From Hyphomicrobiales bacterium (GTDB taxonomy: Bacteria; Pseudomonadota; Alphaproteobacteria; Rhizobiales; Beijerinckiaceae): a stretch of 64,000 bases of DNA. A program made the translations under genes and the position numbers. Position 1 is the first letter of the stretch. Each line of letters opens with the position of its first letter. A model generated the notes under the pieces. The model was not told where the DNA came from. It did no database searches and saw only the letters and a program-made list of their open reading frames with translations. The stretch lies in assembly GCA_930633495.1 (NCBI GenBank), contig CAKNFJ010000002.1, positions 694,793 through 758,792 on the forward strand, written 5' to 3'. Positions 1 to 8,636 of the stretch are shown piece after piece.

Positions 1-132
1 TCCGTCGATCGGTCCCGAGCCGTAGGTGGCACCATCCAACCCGGTGGCGACCCGCAGGGGACCGTGGTCACCCTGGACGGTTCGGAATTCGAGCTTGGCC
101 ATCTCGGCGAATGCGGGCGACAGGTTCGACAT
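1..132 (-). CDS. Partial hypothetical protein (N-terminal 44 residues)
   Basis: An open frame runs leftward off the window edge. It starts at an ATG at 130-132, preceded on the minus strand by a purine-rich GAGGAAGG about 7 nt upstream, a good ribosome binding site. The visible residues (MSNLSPAFAEMAKLEFRT, then a Gly/Thr-rich stretch) match no family I recognise. It lies upstream-to-downstream with no overlap next to the minus-strand gene at 190-1197 and could follow it in one transcript. The product cannot be named because most of the gene lies outside the window. Confidence 0.5.
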   Translation of the reverse strand, partial: MSNLSPAFAEMAKLEFRTVQGDHGPLRVATGLDGATYGSGPIDG

Positions 133-189
133 CGGGCACCTTCCTCTTCAGGAAGGAGCCTTCGTCGCGGCGATGAAAGTCACAACGCC

Positions 190-1197
190 TCAGAGCGACA
201 GCGAGTCTAGCTCCGGATCGCTGGCCGCGGCGATGCGGGGACGGAAGTCGAGGAGCTTCAGATCAAAGGCCCGATTGAAGGTCAGCGTCGCGAGCTCGAA
301 CTCGGGCAGATGGATTGCGATCTCTCCGAAATGAGCTCGAAGAACGGCCGGGTCGAATTCATTCGGATCGAACGCATCCGCGACCTCGCGATAGGCGAGC
401 CAGGTCTTAAGGGCCGGCTTGGTAAGCCATAGTCCGGAACTGGTCGGGACAAAGCGGACACAGCTGAGGGTCGAGCGGATCAGCCCGAGTGTCATGTCGG
501 TCTTCAGGTAGTCCGGGTTCGCGTTGATCACGCGCAGGTTTTCCAGCTCCTCGGAGACACTGACGCGACCGTTTGGCTTCAGGCTCTCGGCCATGGCCCG
601 AGCAGCCCCCAGATCCGTGAGCATCATCGGAATCACGGCGCCGCCGCGATCGCCCTGATTTCGCGGCATATGGTTCATGTGGATCGACACGTTCGAGAGG
701 GACGTTCGTCCCACATTGAAAACCGGCGCGCTCTCCGAGCAAACCAACTGCCCGGCGACGATCGCGACGTTCTCCCGTACATGCTTCAGGGCCGTCGCTC
801 TCGCGCTCTCACGATTTGTCTCGACCCACTCGATACCCGGCTTGTCGGCTTGGAATTGAGCGAGCGTAGGCGCCTTCAGGCTACCGAAAAGGCTCGCTAC
901 CGGCTCCTCCAAGCCCAAGATGTATCCCGGGTCCGCGAACTCGACTTGACCGTGGCGCTTGATATGGGGCTGAGCCCACAGCTTCCCAGCCACTCCATTC
1001 AGGATCAGCTCGCTGAACTCCGGCCGGCGGTACTGGGCGTACTGGATATGGAGCGCGCCTGGATCATCAAAGCGGGCGAAGCTCGGGAGATCGACCTCCT
1101 CGACCTCTGCCACCTCGACATGCTGGGGGTTGCGCGCCCGCTTCGCGCGATACGCGGCACCATAGACGTACCTGATGAAGGTCTTCACGCCAGCCAT
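190..1197 (-). CDS. Hypothetical protein of the plasmid's LIVxG/EP paralogue family (335 aa)
   Basis: No recognised family. Residues 144-161 read VAIVAGQLVCSESAPVFNV, which resembles a signature seen in other hypothetical proteins of this window (39489-40484, 40486-41508, 41505-42629, 60783-61931, 4147-5190): a hydrophobic strand ending in a Gly, then about eight residues, then (E/A)P followed by an aromatic. The C-terminus DPELDSLSL resembles the tails of four of the others. No signal peptide or membrane segment is visible, so it is probably cytoplasmic. The gene is transcribed away from ndk, with a gap of about 176 bp that could hold divergent promoters. Membership in the paralogue family is inferred by eye and is weaker here than for the others. 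Confidence 0.75.
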   Translation of the reverse strand: MAGVKTFIRYVYGAAYRAKRARNPQHVEVAEVEEVDLPSFARFDDPGALHIQYAQYRRPEFSELILNGVAGKLWAQPHIKRHGQVEFADPGYILGLEEPVASLFGSLKAPTLAQFQADKPGIEWVETNRESARATALKHVRENVAIVAGQLVCSESAPVFNVGRTSLSNVSIHMNHMPRNQGDRGGAVIPMMLTDLGAARAMAESLKPNGRVSVSEELENLRVINANPDYLKTDMTLGLIRSTLSCVRFVPTSSGLWLTKPALKTWLAYREVADAFDPNEFDPAVLRAHFGEIAIHLPEFELATLTFNRAFDLKLLDFRPRIAAASDPELDSLSL

Positions 1198-1373
1198 CCA
1201 CCTTTGCTCATGTCTTCAGAGAAGCCGCCGCTTCCGAAAGTCGCAAATCGCACCCCCGCGTCGCCGCTCGAACGCCTTGCCCCATCCACACTCTGGCGCC
1301 GGCGAGCGCAAGAAAATGCATGCGCGATCCATGAATCGAGATATCATTCCTTGTAAATTCGGAGAATCGAGCT

Positions 1374-1793
1374 TTGTCGACTGAACGCACTTTCGCGATG
1401 ATCAAGCCGGACGCGACACGCCGGCACCTGGTCGGCCAGATCCTGGAGATGGCAGGAGCAGCGGGGCTTCATGTCCGTGCGATGAAACGACTGAGGCTCG
1501 ACGATCAGGACGCCTCCCTCATGTATGCCGAGCACGAGGGCAAGCCGTGGCTTCCCGAACAGATCGCCTACATGACCTCCGGGGCAGTCGTGGCGATCGT
1601 CTTCGAGGGCCAGGACGCCATCACCCGCTGGCGGTCCCTGATGGGACCCACCGACCACACCAAGGCGCCGGCCGGTACGATCCGGAACAAGTTCGCGATC
1701 TCCTATCGTGAGAACAGCGTGCACGGCTCTGACTCGCCGGAGGCGGCGAAGCGCGAGATTCCGTTGTTCTTCGCCAGCTCCGAGATCGCGTGA
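1374..1793 (+). CDS. ndk: Nucleoside diphosphate kinase
   Basis: The 139-aa protein has the usual length and layout of bacterial Ndk, which moves the gamma-phosphate of ATP onto NDPs through a phospho-histidine. The N-terminus TERTFAMIKPDATRR holds the family's first strand and Lys. The active-site block NSVHGSDSPEAAKREI carries the catalytic His and the nucleotide-contacting residues. The start is taken as TTG at 1374, with CGGAGA about 8 nt upstream; no later Met precedes the conserved strand. It is followed 13 bp later by a small membrane-protein gene. As a plasmid copy it fits the other nucleotide and DNA metabolism genes of the window (dnaE, dnaQ-like, uvrD-like). Confidence 0.93.
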   Translation: MSTERTFAMIKPDATRRHLVGQILEMAGAAGLHVRAMKRLRLDDQDASLMYAEHEGKPWLPEQIAYMTSGAVVAIVFEGQDAITRWRSLMGPTDHTKAPAGTIRNKFAISYRENSVHGSDSPEAAKREIPLFFASSEIA

Positions 1794-1806
1794 GCTCCAC
1801 GAGCCG

Positions 1807-2574
1807 ATGCAAGATGCCTTGAACATCCTGACCGACCCCGCCGACAACTGGCCGTGGCTGCTCGCCCTCATCCTCGTGGTCTCGGCGGGCGGCTCTCTCG
1901 TCATCATCCTGTCCGCCAAGTTCGCGATGCAGGGCATGGCGAAGGAGGCTGCGCGCGCGATTACGCAGCTGACGAAGACGCCGGTCGCTACCGATTCCAA
2001 GCCGAGCATTATCACGGTCGGCGAGGGGCTCTCGCGCTGGCGACCGGGCGCTTTCACGATGCTTCTCCAGCGTCGTGAAGCTGCAGCCGATATCGACAGC
2101 GCCTACAGCGCCGGCGAAGAGGCAATCGAGCGCCTCTCCCTACATCTCGTCGACCATCTTGGCGAAATCGGGCTGGCCGAAACCGATATCACCGGGAAGA
2201 CCTCCGCGGCCGACGCGGCAGATGGCGGTTGCGCAGCGACGGTCGAAGTTCAGGTCGCGCTGATGGATCCATCCCTCCAGCCGAAGATCGCGCAGCTCGC
2301 TCTGGCCATCGGCTTCACCGAAAACCGCCGTGGGCAACGGGAGGAAGTCACGCTCGATGATGCCCACGAGCGCGCCGGTCGCCTGGCCTTTGACGAGGCC
2401 ACCATCAACATGCGGGCGGCGGCCGCGAGCCTCTCCCGTGCCGAGAAGGTGAACTTCGAGGAGATGGCGCTCGTCGACGTCAAGATCGAGAGCGTCTCGT
2501 CGCTGCCTGGTGAAGACATTCGCAAGCGAGCGACGCTTGGTTGGCGTTCGACTGCACCCGCTCCGGCGGCCTGA
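1807..2574 (+). CDS. Single-pass membrane protein, DUF541/SIMPL-like or unknown (255 aa)
   Basis: The protein starts at the ATG at 1807. An upstream extension is possible, but it would overlap ndk in another frame. Residues about 14-36 (WPWLLALILVVSAGGSLVIIL) form one clear transmembrane helix, followed by a soluble domain of about 210 residues with alternating strands and helices. The order of a repeated Val/Glu-rich strand block and two long Ala-rich helices would suit a periplasmic or cytoplasmic assembly domain, but no family motif is certain. It lies between ndk and the OmpA-domain gene, all on the plus strand with small gaps, so the three may be one transcript. The resemblance to SIMPL-type proteins is only a guess. 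Confidence 0.7.
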   Translation: MQDALNILTDPADNWPWLLALILVVSAGGSLVIILSAKFAMQGMAKEAARAITQLTKTPVATDSKPSIITVGEGLSRWRPGAFTMLLQRREAAADIDSAYSAGEEAIERLSLHLVDHLGEIGLAETDITGKTSAADAADGGCAATVEVQVALMDPSLQPKIAQLALAIGFTENRRGQREEVTLDDAHERAGRLAFDEATINMRAAAASLSRAEKVNFEEMALVDVKIESVSSLPGEDIRKRATLGWRSTAPAPAA

Positions 2575-2635
2575 TCACCCGATCTTGCCTTCTTCGGGCG
2601 ATCAGACCAGGCTCTGGGCCCAATTCGGAGTCCGA

Positions 2636-4144
2636 ATGAGACCTCTGATTGTCGCTGTAAGCCTGCTGGCATTGAGCACTGCCCAGGTCGCTGCGCAAAC
2701 ATCCGTTCCTGCGTGGCAACTCCCGTTGCGCGGTCGGGAACAGCCGCAACCGGCTCCGGCTGATCCGGCCCCGCCTCCTGTGGCCCCAGCGCCCCCCTCC
2801 GCACCCGTCGCTCGTCCACCAGCGCCTCAGGTCGTCCCGCCATCGGCGCCGATCCAGACCGCTCCATCCCCGGCGCCGCGGCAGCCGCCTCCGGGGCTCA
2901 ATTGGCAGCCGGGGCAGGGGACCGTCATCGTCACGCCGCCTGCACCTACCATCCATGTCGCGCCCCAGCCAATGCCTGAGGCACCGCGTGTGTCGCCGCA
3001 GACGCCGGTTCCGCGGGTCTCCCCGCAAAGCGTCGTGCCGCGGGTCTCCGCTCAGCCTGATTACAGCGCGCCCCCGCCTCCGCAGCAGCAGCCATCTCCG
3101 GGCCTGAACTGGTATCCAGCACCGAACCAAGCGCAGCGATGGGTGCCCCCGCCTGCGCAGACTGCTCCCGCACCGGCCCCGAGCACGGCGCCACGCGCGC
3201 CTCGTCAGATGAATCCGGCTCCCGCCGGAGGAACGAGCGTCTTCATGCCCGGCGCTGGCGTTCGCCGGATCGAGGATGTTCGAGCGCGACGCCAGCGCTT
3301 CGAGGAAGCCGGGACGACCATCATCCGCGAGCCAGGACGCGTCATCACGCGCGAGCGCGGCCAAACCGTTCTCCGCCATGACGAGAATGCTCGCTTCCAA
3401 AGGTTCGGCGCGCCGATCTCGCAGGAGAGACGGGGAGGGGAGATCTGGACGACATGGGCCCGCCCGGGCGGGGGGCAGCTCGTCTCGATCACGGATTTAG
3501 ACGGACGTCTCCTGCGCAGGATCCGCCGCCCAGCCAATGGCGGCGAACACATTATCGTCGACAACGGGTGGCGCCGGCCGCGCCATGGAGTACGCCCCGC
3601 CATCGTGATCCTGCCGCCGATCGAGATGCTCAATCCGGGAGAGCTGACCATCCTGAACGATGGCCGCGAGGCCGAGACTTTGAGCTCGACCTGGTCGCTT
3701 GGTCCAGTGGTGCCACTTGATCAGCTCTACGAACTCGATCAGGTCCGCTTCAGCCCAACCTTACGGTCAAGGATGCGCGCGGTCGAGCTGGGCGGTGTAA
3801 GCTTCGACACCGGCAGCTGGGCGCTCGACCAGACCGATCTCAACGCACTCTCCCTGGTCGCCTCTGCGATCCAGAGCGTGCTCGGAGCAAGCCCCAACGA
3901 GATTTTCCTCGTTGAAGGCCATACGGGGAGGAGCGGTAATGAGATCGACAACCTCTCGCTGTCCGACCGGCGAGCGGAAGCCGTCGCGGAGGCGCTGACC
4001 CAGATGGGCGTCCCGCCGGAGAACCTCGTCGTTCAGGGTTATGGCGATGCGGTGCCTCGGGATGAGGGTCGCAGTCGTTCAGCGCGCGACGACAATCGTA
4101 TCCTCGTCCGCCGGATCACGCCGCTGCTCGCTCCGGCCGGCTGA
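2636..4144 (+). CDS. Secreted proline-rich protein with C-terminal OmpA-like peptidoglycan-binding domain
   Basis: The start at 2636 follows TCGGAG and opens a classical signal peptide (MRPLIVAVSLLALSTAQVAA, cut near AQT). The next ~210 residues are very rich in Pro, Ala and Gln, with repeated PPPGLNW/PSPGLNW and PRVSPQ units, as expected for a periplasm-spanning linker. From about residue 383 to 495 there is an OmpA-like domain: VSFDTGSWALDQTD, then VEGHTGRSGNEIDNLSLSDRRAEAV and a final DNRILVRR. Such domains bind diaminopimelate in peptidoglycan. Legionella DotK/IcmN is an OmpA-type Dot/Icm component, so a role in anchoring this plasmid's transfer channel is possible but only inferred. It converges on 4147-5190 with 2 bp between stops. 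Confidence 0.85.
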   Translation: MRPLIVAVSLLALSTAQVAAQTSVPAWQLPLRGREQPQPAPADPAPPPVAPAPPSAPVARPPAPQVVPPSAPIQTAPSPAPRQPPPGLNWQPGQGTVIVTPPAPTIHVAPQPMPEAPRVSPQTPVPRVSPQSVVPRVSAQPDYSAPPPPQQQPSPGLNWYPAPNQAQRWVPPPAQTAPAPAPSTAPRAPRQMNPAPAGGTSVFMPGAGVRRIEDVRARRQRFEEAGTTIIREPGRVITRERGQTVLRHDENARFQRFGAPISQERRGGEIWTTWARPGGGQLVSITDLDGRLLRRIRRPANGGEHIIVDNGWRRPRHGVRPAIVILPPIEMLNPGELTILNDGREAETLSSTWSLGPVVPLDQLYELDQVRFSPTLRSRMRAVELGGVSFDTGSWALDQTDLNALSLVASAIQSVLGASPNEIFLVEGHTGRSGNEIDNLSLSDRRAEAVAEALTQMGVPPENLVVQGYGDAVPRDEGRSRSARDDNRILVRRITPLLAPAG

Positions 4145-4146
4145 CG

Positions 4147-5190
4147 TCAGAGCTTCAGCTCGCTCAGCTCCGGCGCTTCTATGCCGGCATCCATAGCGAC
4201 CGTGGACGCTTCCAGCTGAGCGTAGGGCCTGCTGAGCCAGACGCGGGCGTGATCCGGTAGCGAGCTTCTCAGCCGCATTGCTGCCTGCGTACCGGCCTCG
4301 ACGTCGATATTGTCGGGATTGAGCGACTGGGCCAGGAGCCCGAGGCTGATGATCATCGAAACGGGGACGTCGTCCAGCGCCAGGTGAGCGATCGAGGACC
4401 CCATGTATTCATACAGGTGCTTGACGACTGAGAACCGTGGATCATCGACGCATTCACGGGACACATCGATCTCGCCAACGACCTCGACATCAAGCTTGTC
4501 GATGTCCAGATCTCGCAGGGACTCGTGCGTCGAGGCGAATGTGTCCGCATAGGCGAGCGCGCCCGCCAAGTCATCGGCCCGAAACGCAGCATGTTGGGCG
4601 GTGTAGTGGTGCTCCGGAATGCTGGCTTCGACAACGATCCGTGGCGGGCCGAAGGTATAGCGCACCATCCATATCGGCTCTCGGGCGGGAACGAGCAACG
4701 CGCCGTTCAGCTCGCGCAGGCGGCCGGCCATGGCTTGCAGGCTTGCGACCTCAATCGCGCGCTCGTCGTCGACGAAAGCCTGGAACTCGCGCCCTTGCAG
4801 TGTCCGGTACCCGGGCACGGCATCTTGCCGCCTCATCGCCGTCCCTGCGGTGCGAACCCGGCGGCTCTGCCGGGCCGCAACCTTGAGAGCCTGGAGATGA
4901 TCCGGCGGCCATTCCGCGTTGAAGAGGCTTGCGCCGGCCAGGGAGAGTCCGTCGTCGCCGGGGCTGCCGTCCTTGCAAAGGGGAGCACGTTTGAGACCGC
5001 CGTCGATATCGAAGAACTCGATGCGCTCGCCGTGGCAGACCGCAGTGAAAGCCGGCTCTGGCTTGGTTTCGAGAACAGCAATGCGCACCGGCTCTGTATC
5101 GGTGACGAAGCCCGTCTGGATGTGGCGATTCTTCCGCTCGCGAAAACGCGCCTCGTAGATCAGATCCATCCAGCGAATGACGTCGGCCAT
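4147..5190 (-). CDS. Hypothetical protein of the LIVxG/EP paralogue family (347 aa)
   Basis: No recognised function. Residues 158-177 (LRELNGALLVPAREPIWMV) match the shared signature of the plasmid's hypothetical family: hydrophobic strand, short spacer, then REPxW, nearly identical to RAAREPF in 60783-61931. The C-terminus APELSELKL matches the LxxLxL tail found in four others. The N-terminal ~60 residues carry an extended-strand region (VRIAVLETKPEPAFTAV) in the place where relatives have DETAPVS. There is no signal peptide or membrane segment. It stands alone on the minus strand, convergent with the OmpA-domain gene. Confidence 0.78.
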   Translation of the reverse strand: MADVIRWMDLIYEARFRERKNRHIQTGFVTDTEPVRIAVLETKPEPAFTAVCHGERIEFFDIDGGLKRAPLCKDGSPGDDGLSLAGASLFNAEWPPDHLQALKVAARQSRRVRTAGTAMRRQDAVPGYRTLQGREFQAFVDDERAIEVASLQAMAGRLRELNGALLVPAREPIWMVRYTFGPPRIVVEASIPEHHYTAQHAAFRADDLAGALAYADTFASTHESLRDLDIDKLDVEVVGEIDVSRECVDDPRFSVVKHLYEYMGSSIAHLALDDVPVSMIISLGLLAQSLNPDNIDVEAGTQAAMRLRSSLPDHARVWLSRPYAQLEASTVAMDAGIEAPELSELKL

Positions 5191-5245
5191 ATCCGCACCC
5201 TTTCCTGCTCACAGCTTAGGGCCGGAGATCGCAAGAGAGGATAGG

Positions 5246-5977
5246 CTAGGCGGCCTTGTCGAGCGGCAGGAAGGGCAGGAGCGCCGCTTGCGCACCGGGG
5301 ACGAGGGAGAACCCTTTCATCATCGCCCCTGCTATGACTGGGTCTTCCGCCCGACTGGCAGAGAGCAGGACCGGGTTGGCGGCGGGCAAGCGCCCGAAGA
5401 TGATCGATGCGAAGGTCGGCGATTTAGACACTGCCTGCTGGATCGCGAGCTTTGGAGACCGGAATGAAGCGCAGACTTCGAGAACGCCTGACCAGGCTAA
5501 CTCAACTCCGAAGTCGATGGCGCTTCGAGACGCGAGACGGACCATTGCAGGCGACGGCCGCGAGCCGACCGCCCAGCCCGCTCCGAGCCCCAGGCGCGCC
5601 GCAGAAGCGATAAGCGCAGGCGCTGCCTGATCCGCCTGCCAGACGCACGCCTCAAGCCTCTCCAGGGCCCTGTGGGGCCGGCCAGCACAGTGATCCACGA
5701 GCGTCGCCACAAGGAGCCGAAGCGGCGTGTTCATCATTTCTCCACGAAGCGTCGCCTTTCTGGCAGCGAGGCGGGCGAGATAAACGGCGTCGCTGAACTC
5801 ATCAGCGAGAACGGCTCGAAGCGCGATAACGTCGGGATGATCGGGCGCCGCGTTTTCCGCGTTTTCAACCAACGCATTCCTGCGGCTGTCGCTCGGACAC
5901 CAGAGCGCCGCGAGAACGTGCTCGATCGCGTGGCGGGCGCCGTCTGATACAGAGTGCTCCATCATAGGCCGGAGCAT
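5246..5977 (-). CDS. Hypothetical helical-repeat protein (243 aa)
   Basis: The product is nearly all helical and rich in Ala and Leu (for example HAIEHVLAALW, AVYLARLAARKATLRGEMM, ALERLEACVWQAD), with a periodicity that suggests TPR/SEL1-like helical hairpins, though no consensus TPR can be written. The start at 5977 has TTAAGAG about 9 nt upstream; an internal ATG at residue 5 or 6 is also possible. No catalytic motif is visible. It is separated by about 80 bp from the next upstream gene on the same strand (6060-6290). Confidence 0.65.
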   Translation of the reverse strand: MLRPMMEHSVSDGARHAIEHVLAALWCPSDSRRNALVENAENAAPDHPDVIALRAVLADEFSDAVYLARLAARKATLRGEMMNTPLRLLVATLVDHCAGRPHRALERLEACVWQADQAAPALIASAARLGLGAGWAVGSRPSPAMVRLASRSAIDFGVELAWSGVLEVCASFRSPKLAIQQAVSKSPTFASIIFGRLPAANPVLLSASRAEDPVIAGAMMKGFSLVPGAQAALLPFLPLDKAA

Positions 5978-6059
5978 TGCGCAAAACTCTTAAGGTTCGA
6001 TTGAGTCGACTGAAGGATTCGTACGGACCCGCAGACGAGAAGGTTTGTGAGTCCGTTCC

Positions 6060-6290
6060 TTAGAGCGTGGGAAAGTCGTTCGTCCTGAACTCGGGGAACC
6101 GGTCTCGAACGCTGGCACACCACTGCGCCTTCGTGGGCACCTCAGCAGGGTCCCTGACCTCGGAGCAGCTCAGACAGACCGCCACGTCCTTCGGCGCGTA
6201 CCAGTACCCGGTGGGACGAAAGCAGAAGCAACAATGCTCCCTGACGCGGCCAGGGGCGTTATCGGGATCCGGCGTGAGCTTGATAGCCAT
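6060..6290 (-). CDS. Small zinc-ribbon-like protein (76 aa)
   Basis: Two Cys pairs are visible: CCFCF near residues 20-24 and CLSC near residues 39-42, separated by about 15 residues (TGYWYAPKDVAV). This is the layout of a treble-clef or zinc-ribbon knuckle. The rest is short and polar, with a DFPTL end. It is 9 bp downstream of the ParB-like gene on the same strand, so the two are probably co-transcribed. Function unknown; a nucleic-acid or protein adaptor role would be typical for such a small zinc protein. Confidence 0.6.
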   Translation of the reverse strand: MAIKLTPDPDNAPGRVREHCCFCFRPTGYWYAPKDVAVCLSCSEVRDPAEVPTKAQWCASVRDRFPEFRTNDFPTL

Positions 6291-6299
6291 AATCGAGAT

Positions 6300-6848
6300 T
6301 TACATACGCAGGACGGGGGCGAAAGAGGCTAGTTCCACCTCTTTTCCATTGAGGATCACGCGCTCGAAGAGCGGCCCATCGATGAAGGGCGGATCAGGCT
6401 CTTGGGCGGAGCGCTGCCGCCGCGCTCCGGAGGCCATCCGCGCCACGTTTTCAATGCGGACATGACGGGCCCGATCGCCCCGAGAAAGCAGGACAGCGAC
6501 CGGCATCTCGGCATCGTTGGTGATGCTGCGGACACAGTGCGCCCTGTGCCGGCCCTCGTGAGAGCGAATCTGGATGGTCTCATCCTCCTGATTGATCGCC
6601 AGGAAAGGCATCCCGATCGGATCGCCGGCGCGCAGCTTCGCTTCCATGCCGTTGAATTCGAGCTTCAGGGGAGGGCAGAGGTCGAGGTAGACCGACGGCC
6701 GCATCAAAACCACGAACCCGGTATAGGCGATTTGGGCCACATCCGGCACGGCTCCCATCCCGTCCCTTTGGTGGTAGATCACGCCATTCAGTGCGAAGTA
6801 CCCGAGGCTCTTCGGCGAAAATGCTGGGACGTCGCGCGCGCCGGTCAT
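6300..6848 (-). CDS. Hypothetical protein with a possible ParB/sulfiredoxin-like nucleotide fold (182 aa)
   Basis: The central part reads PFLAINQEDETIQIRSHEGRHRAHC in two abutting pieces. An exposed loop followed by EGRHRAHC and a helix recalls the GxHRxxA core of ParB-like N-terminal domains, in which a flexible 'what-is-the-parameter' strand precedes DGNHRxxA. No DNA-binding HTH follows, so this would be a stand-alone catalytic or binding domain, not a partition protein. The N-terminal residues FALNGVIYHQRDG and the C-terminal VILNGKEVELASF look like flanking beta strands. It shares a strand and tight spacing with the zinc-ribbon gene downstream and the 72-aa gene upstream. The family assignment is tentative. 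Confidence 0.6.
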   Translation of the reverse strand: MTGARDVPAFSPKSLGYFALNGVIYHQRDGMGAVPDVAQIAYTGFVVLMRPSVYLDLCPPLKLEFNGMEAKLRAGDPIGMPFLAINQEDETIQIRSHEGRHRAHCVRSITNDAEMPVAVLLSRGDRARHVRIENVARMASGARRQRSAQEPDPPFIDGPLFERVILNGKEVELASFAPVLRM

Positions 6849-6849
6849 C

Positions 6850-7068
6850 TCAGGCTGCCCGACCGATGTGGCAGGCGAGCTCGAAGGGGACCGTTGTCGG
6901 GCGCGTGATGATGACCGGCACTTCGTCCGCCGACTGGCACCCGCGAAGGATCTCAGCGAACACCTCGCGCTCGTCGCTGCGGCGCGCGGTCATGGAACGG
7001 CGCCTGCCACCCTGGTCCTGCCACTCAACGGCAACCGCTGCGATCTTGATAATCCTATGGCTCTGCAT
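6850..7068 (-). CDS. Small hypothetical protein (72 aa)
   Basis: The product has a basic middle (GGRRRSMTARRSDERE) and a hydrophobic C-terminal third (VPVIITRPTTVPFELACHIGRAA). Its stop lies 1 nt from the start of the 182-aa gene, the tight junction style seen across this backbone, which supports a real gene coupled to 6300-6848. No family recognised. Two copies of the CAATCCTTG word lie 75 and 96 nt upstream. Confidence 0.5.
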   Translation of the reverse strand: MQSHRIIKIAAVAVEWQDQGGRRRSMTARRSDEREVFAEILRGCQSADEVPVIITRPTTVPFELACHIGRAA

Positions 7069-7142
7069 TTCAGCAGCCTCTTGTTCAACAACTGCTCACC
7101 CATCACAAGGAGCGCAGCACGATGCAAGGATCTAGAGGGAAT

Positions 7143-7172
7143 CAATCCTTGGCCGTCCACCGTCAATCCTTG
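7143..7172. promoter_or_regulatory. Tandem CAATCCTTG pair in a divergent intergenic region
   Basis: CAATCCTTG occurs at 7143-7151 and again at 7164-7172, exactly 21 bp apart, or two helical turns. It lies between the minus-strand gene starting at 7068 and the plus-strand gene starting at 7230. A weaker copy, CAAGGATCT, is at 7125. The word recurs in other backbone gaps (14249, 15030/15045, 37683, 39384, 60662). It is a candidate binding site for a plasmid regulator; the protein is unknown. Confidence 0.45.
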
Positions 7173-7229
7173 ATACTGGCAGCGGCAGAAGCGAAACTGC
7201 TCATCTGATGCATCGGAAGGATTTTCGCC

Positions 7230-7607
7230 GTGCCCATGCCGACCTACCGCAACCTTCACGGAACAATCTTCTTCGGGAAGGACGGGGAATTCCGGCACGT
7301 CTGCGACGAAGGGCAAATGCTTAGTCTGGTCTTCGACAGCGAGAACGGAACCGTTCACAAGCACGGCGTCGCTGATCGGATGAGGGCTTGGCTTGATGCG
7401 ACCCAGGCAAAATTGCGGGCGAGTGGTGATTTCGGAGAGTTGATGGCGAACAACCTGGAGATCGCGAGCTTTCCCGCTTGCGACGCCACGCTCAAGGTGC
7501 TGAATGAGCGGGTGATCGATCAGACTCCGGCTCTGCCCAGCCTGCTCGAAGCCCTTGCCGAAGCGAGCGCCGAAGCTCCCGCCTCAAAGGTTCTTCCCGG
7601 CCTTTGA
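7230..7607 (+). CDS. Hypothetical protein (125 aa)
   Basis: The likely start is GTG at 7230 (GTG-CCC-ATG-CCG), or the ATG two codons later, with GGAAGG about 10-12 nt upstream. The N-terminal half reads as beta strands (YRNLHGTIFFGKDGEFRHVCDEGQMLSLVFDSENG) and the C-terminal half as helices. No recognised family. It is 19 bp upstream of the metallophosphoesterase gene and probably shares its transcript. Confidence 0.6.
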   Translation: MPMPTYRNLHGTIFFGKDGEFRHVCDEGQMLSLVFDSENGTVHKHGVADRMRAWLDATQAKLRASGDFGELMANNLEIASFPACDATLKVLNERVIDQTPALPSLLEALAEASAEAPASKVLPGL

Positions 7608-7626
7608 GCCTCTTGGTTTGATTTTC

Positions 7627-8394
7627 TTGAAGCTCTGGATCCTGTCTGACCTTCATTTTGAATCGGTGCCGTTCCCGGGCGCGTTTCGCCCAACGGCGCC
7701 AGATTTCGACGTGCTTGTTTCGGCCGGCGATATCTGGTCTGGCGACCCGAAGCGTGGCTTCGAGACACTGCGAAAGCTCGCAGGCGACAAGCCCGTCGTC
7801 ACCGTCCTCGGCAATCACGAGTTTTTCAAGGGCGAGGTCGAGAGCACGATCGCCTCGGCGCGCCTTGCGGCCAAGGCGTCCCGTGTCTTCCTCCTTGAAG
7901 GAGATGCGATCGAAATCCGCGGCGTGCGCTTTGTCGGTTGCACGCTCTGGACCGACTACGCGCTCGGCGGCGACCTCAACCTGGATGCACCAACCGGCGA
8001 GGCGGTCACAGTCTGCGTCGACGGCGTCCTGCGTCCGCTCCGGATCAGCGACGTCCAGGTCCTGCATCGTCGGGCGCGTGAGCGCCTCTCAGCCCTGCTC
8101 GACGCACATAAGAGCGCTCCTAAGGTCGTCGTGACGCACCACGCGCCGCATCCAGCCTGCTTGACACCCGCAGAGCTCGGGACCTGGGCCGCCGGAAACT
8201 GCGCGTCGGATCTCTCTGAGCTGACAGACTCCGGACGCGCTGCGCTCTGGATCTATGGTCACATCCATCGAAGCGCTGGCGGAAGGCGCCCAGGCGGCAC
8301 GCGCCTCCTATCGAATCCAGCTGGCACTCGCTTCTCGAACCAAGCCTTCGATGAACACCTAGTCGTCGAGTTGGATCGAGCTCAGACTGCCTAG
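7627..8394 (+). CDS. Calcineurin-like metallophosphoesterase
   Basis: All metal-binding blocks of the family are present in order: SDLHFE near the N-terminus (Asp and His), SAGDIW (Asp), VLGNHEF (Asn, His), VTHHAPH (His) and YGHIHRS (GxHxH). The 255-aa length is normal for the small 'SDLHxD' subgroup, which hydrolyses phosphomonoesters or diesters with two metal ions. The start is taken as the TTG at 7627 because the family strand KLWILSDLH begins at once after it; an upstream start would add a Pro-rich tail overlapping the preceding gene. The substrate cannot be told. It converges on the 8391-8606 gene with a 4-bp overlap. Confidence 0.88.
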   Translation: MKLWILSDLHFESVPFPGAFRPTAPDFDVLVSAGDIWSGDPKRGFETLRKLAGDKPVVTVLGNHEFFKGEVESTIASARLAAKASRVFLLEGDAIEIRGVRFVGCTLWTDYALGGDLNLDAPTGEAVTVCVDGVLRPLRISDVQVLHRRARERLSALLDAHKSAPKVVVTHHAPHPACLTPAELGTWAAGNCASDLSELTDSGRAALWIYGHIHRSAGGRRPGGTRLLSNPAGTRFSNQAFDEHLVVELDRAQTA

Positions 8395-8606
8395 GGCGTC
8401 ATCGACTGCGAAGGCTGCGAGGCGAGATGTTCGAGCGCATCGGCAAGCGCAGTTGCCTCGTCGCATTTCCCGATCAGCAGGCCCTCTCCAGGCTCGCTGT
8501 AGAGGATGACATCCGGGGGTCCCATGAGGACCCAATCGCCGTCGCCGTCCTGCTCAAGCGAATAGCCGACAGGAAGCGCCCCCGGCCGATCGTTTTCAGT
8601 GCTCAT
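8391..8606 (-). CDS. Small acidic hypothetical protein (71 aa)
   Basis: The start is placed at the ATG at 8606 (MSTENDRP); an in-frame ATG five codons earlier is the alternative. The product is acidic, with a short beta-rich part (GYSLEQDGDGDWVLMGPPDVILYSEPGEG) followed by one helix (CDEATALADALEHLASQP). The pattern 'strand-strand-Leu-rich helix' is common for small adaptor or antitoxin-like proteins, but no motif supports a specific call. It lies 31 bp downstream of the secreted-protein gene on the same strand. Confidence 0.5.
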   Translation of the reverse strand: MSTENDRPGALPVGYSLEQDGDGDWVLMGPPDVILYSEPGEGLLIGKCDEATALADALEHLASQPSQSMTP

Positions 8607-8636
8607 TGGATCCAATTGCATTCTCCGGATTGAGCC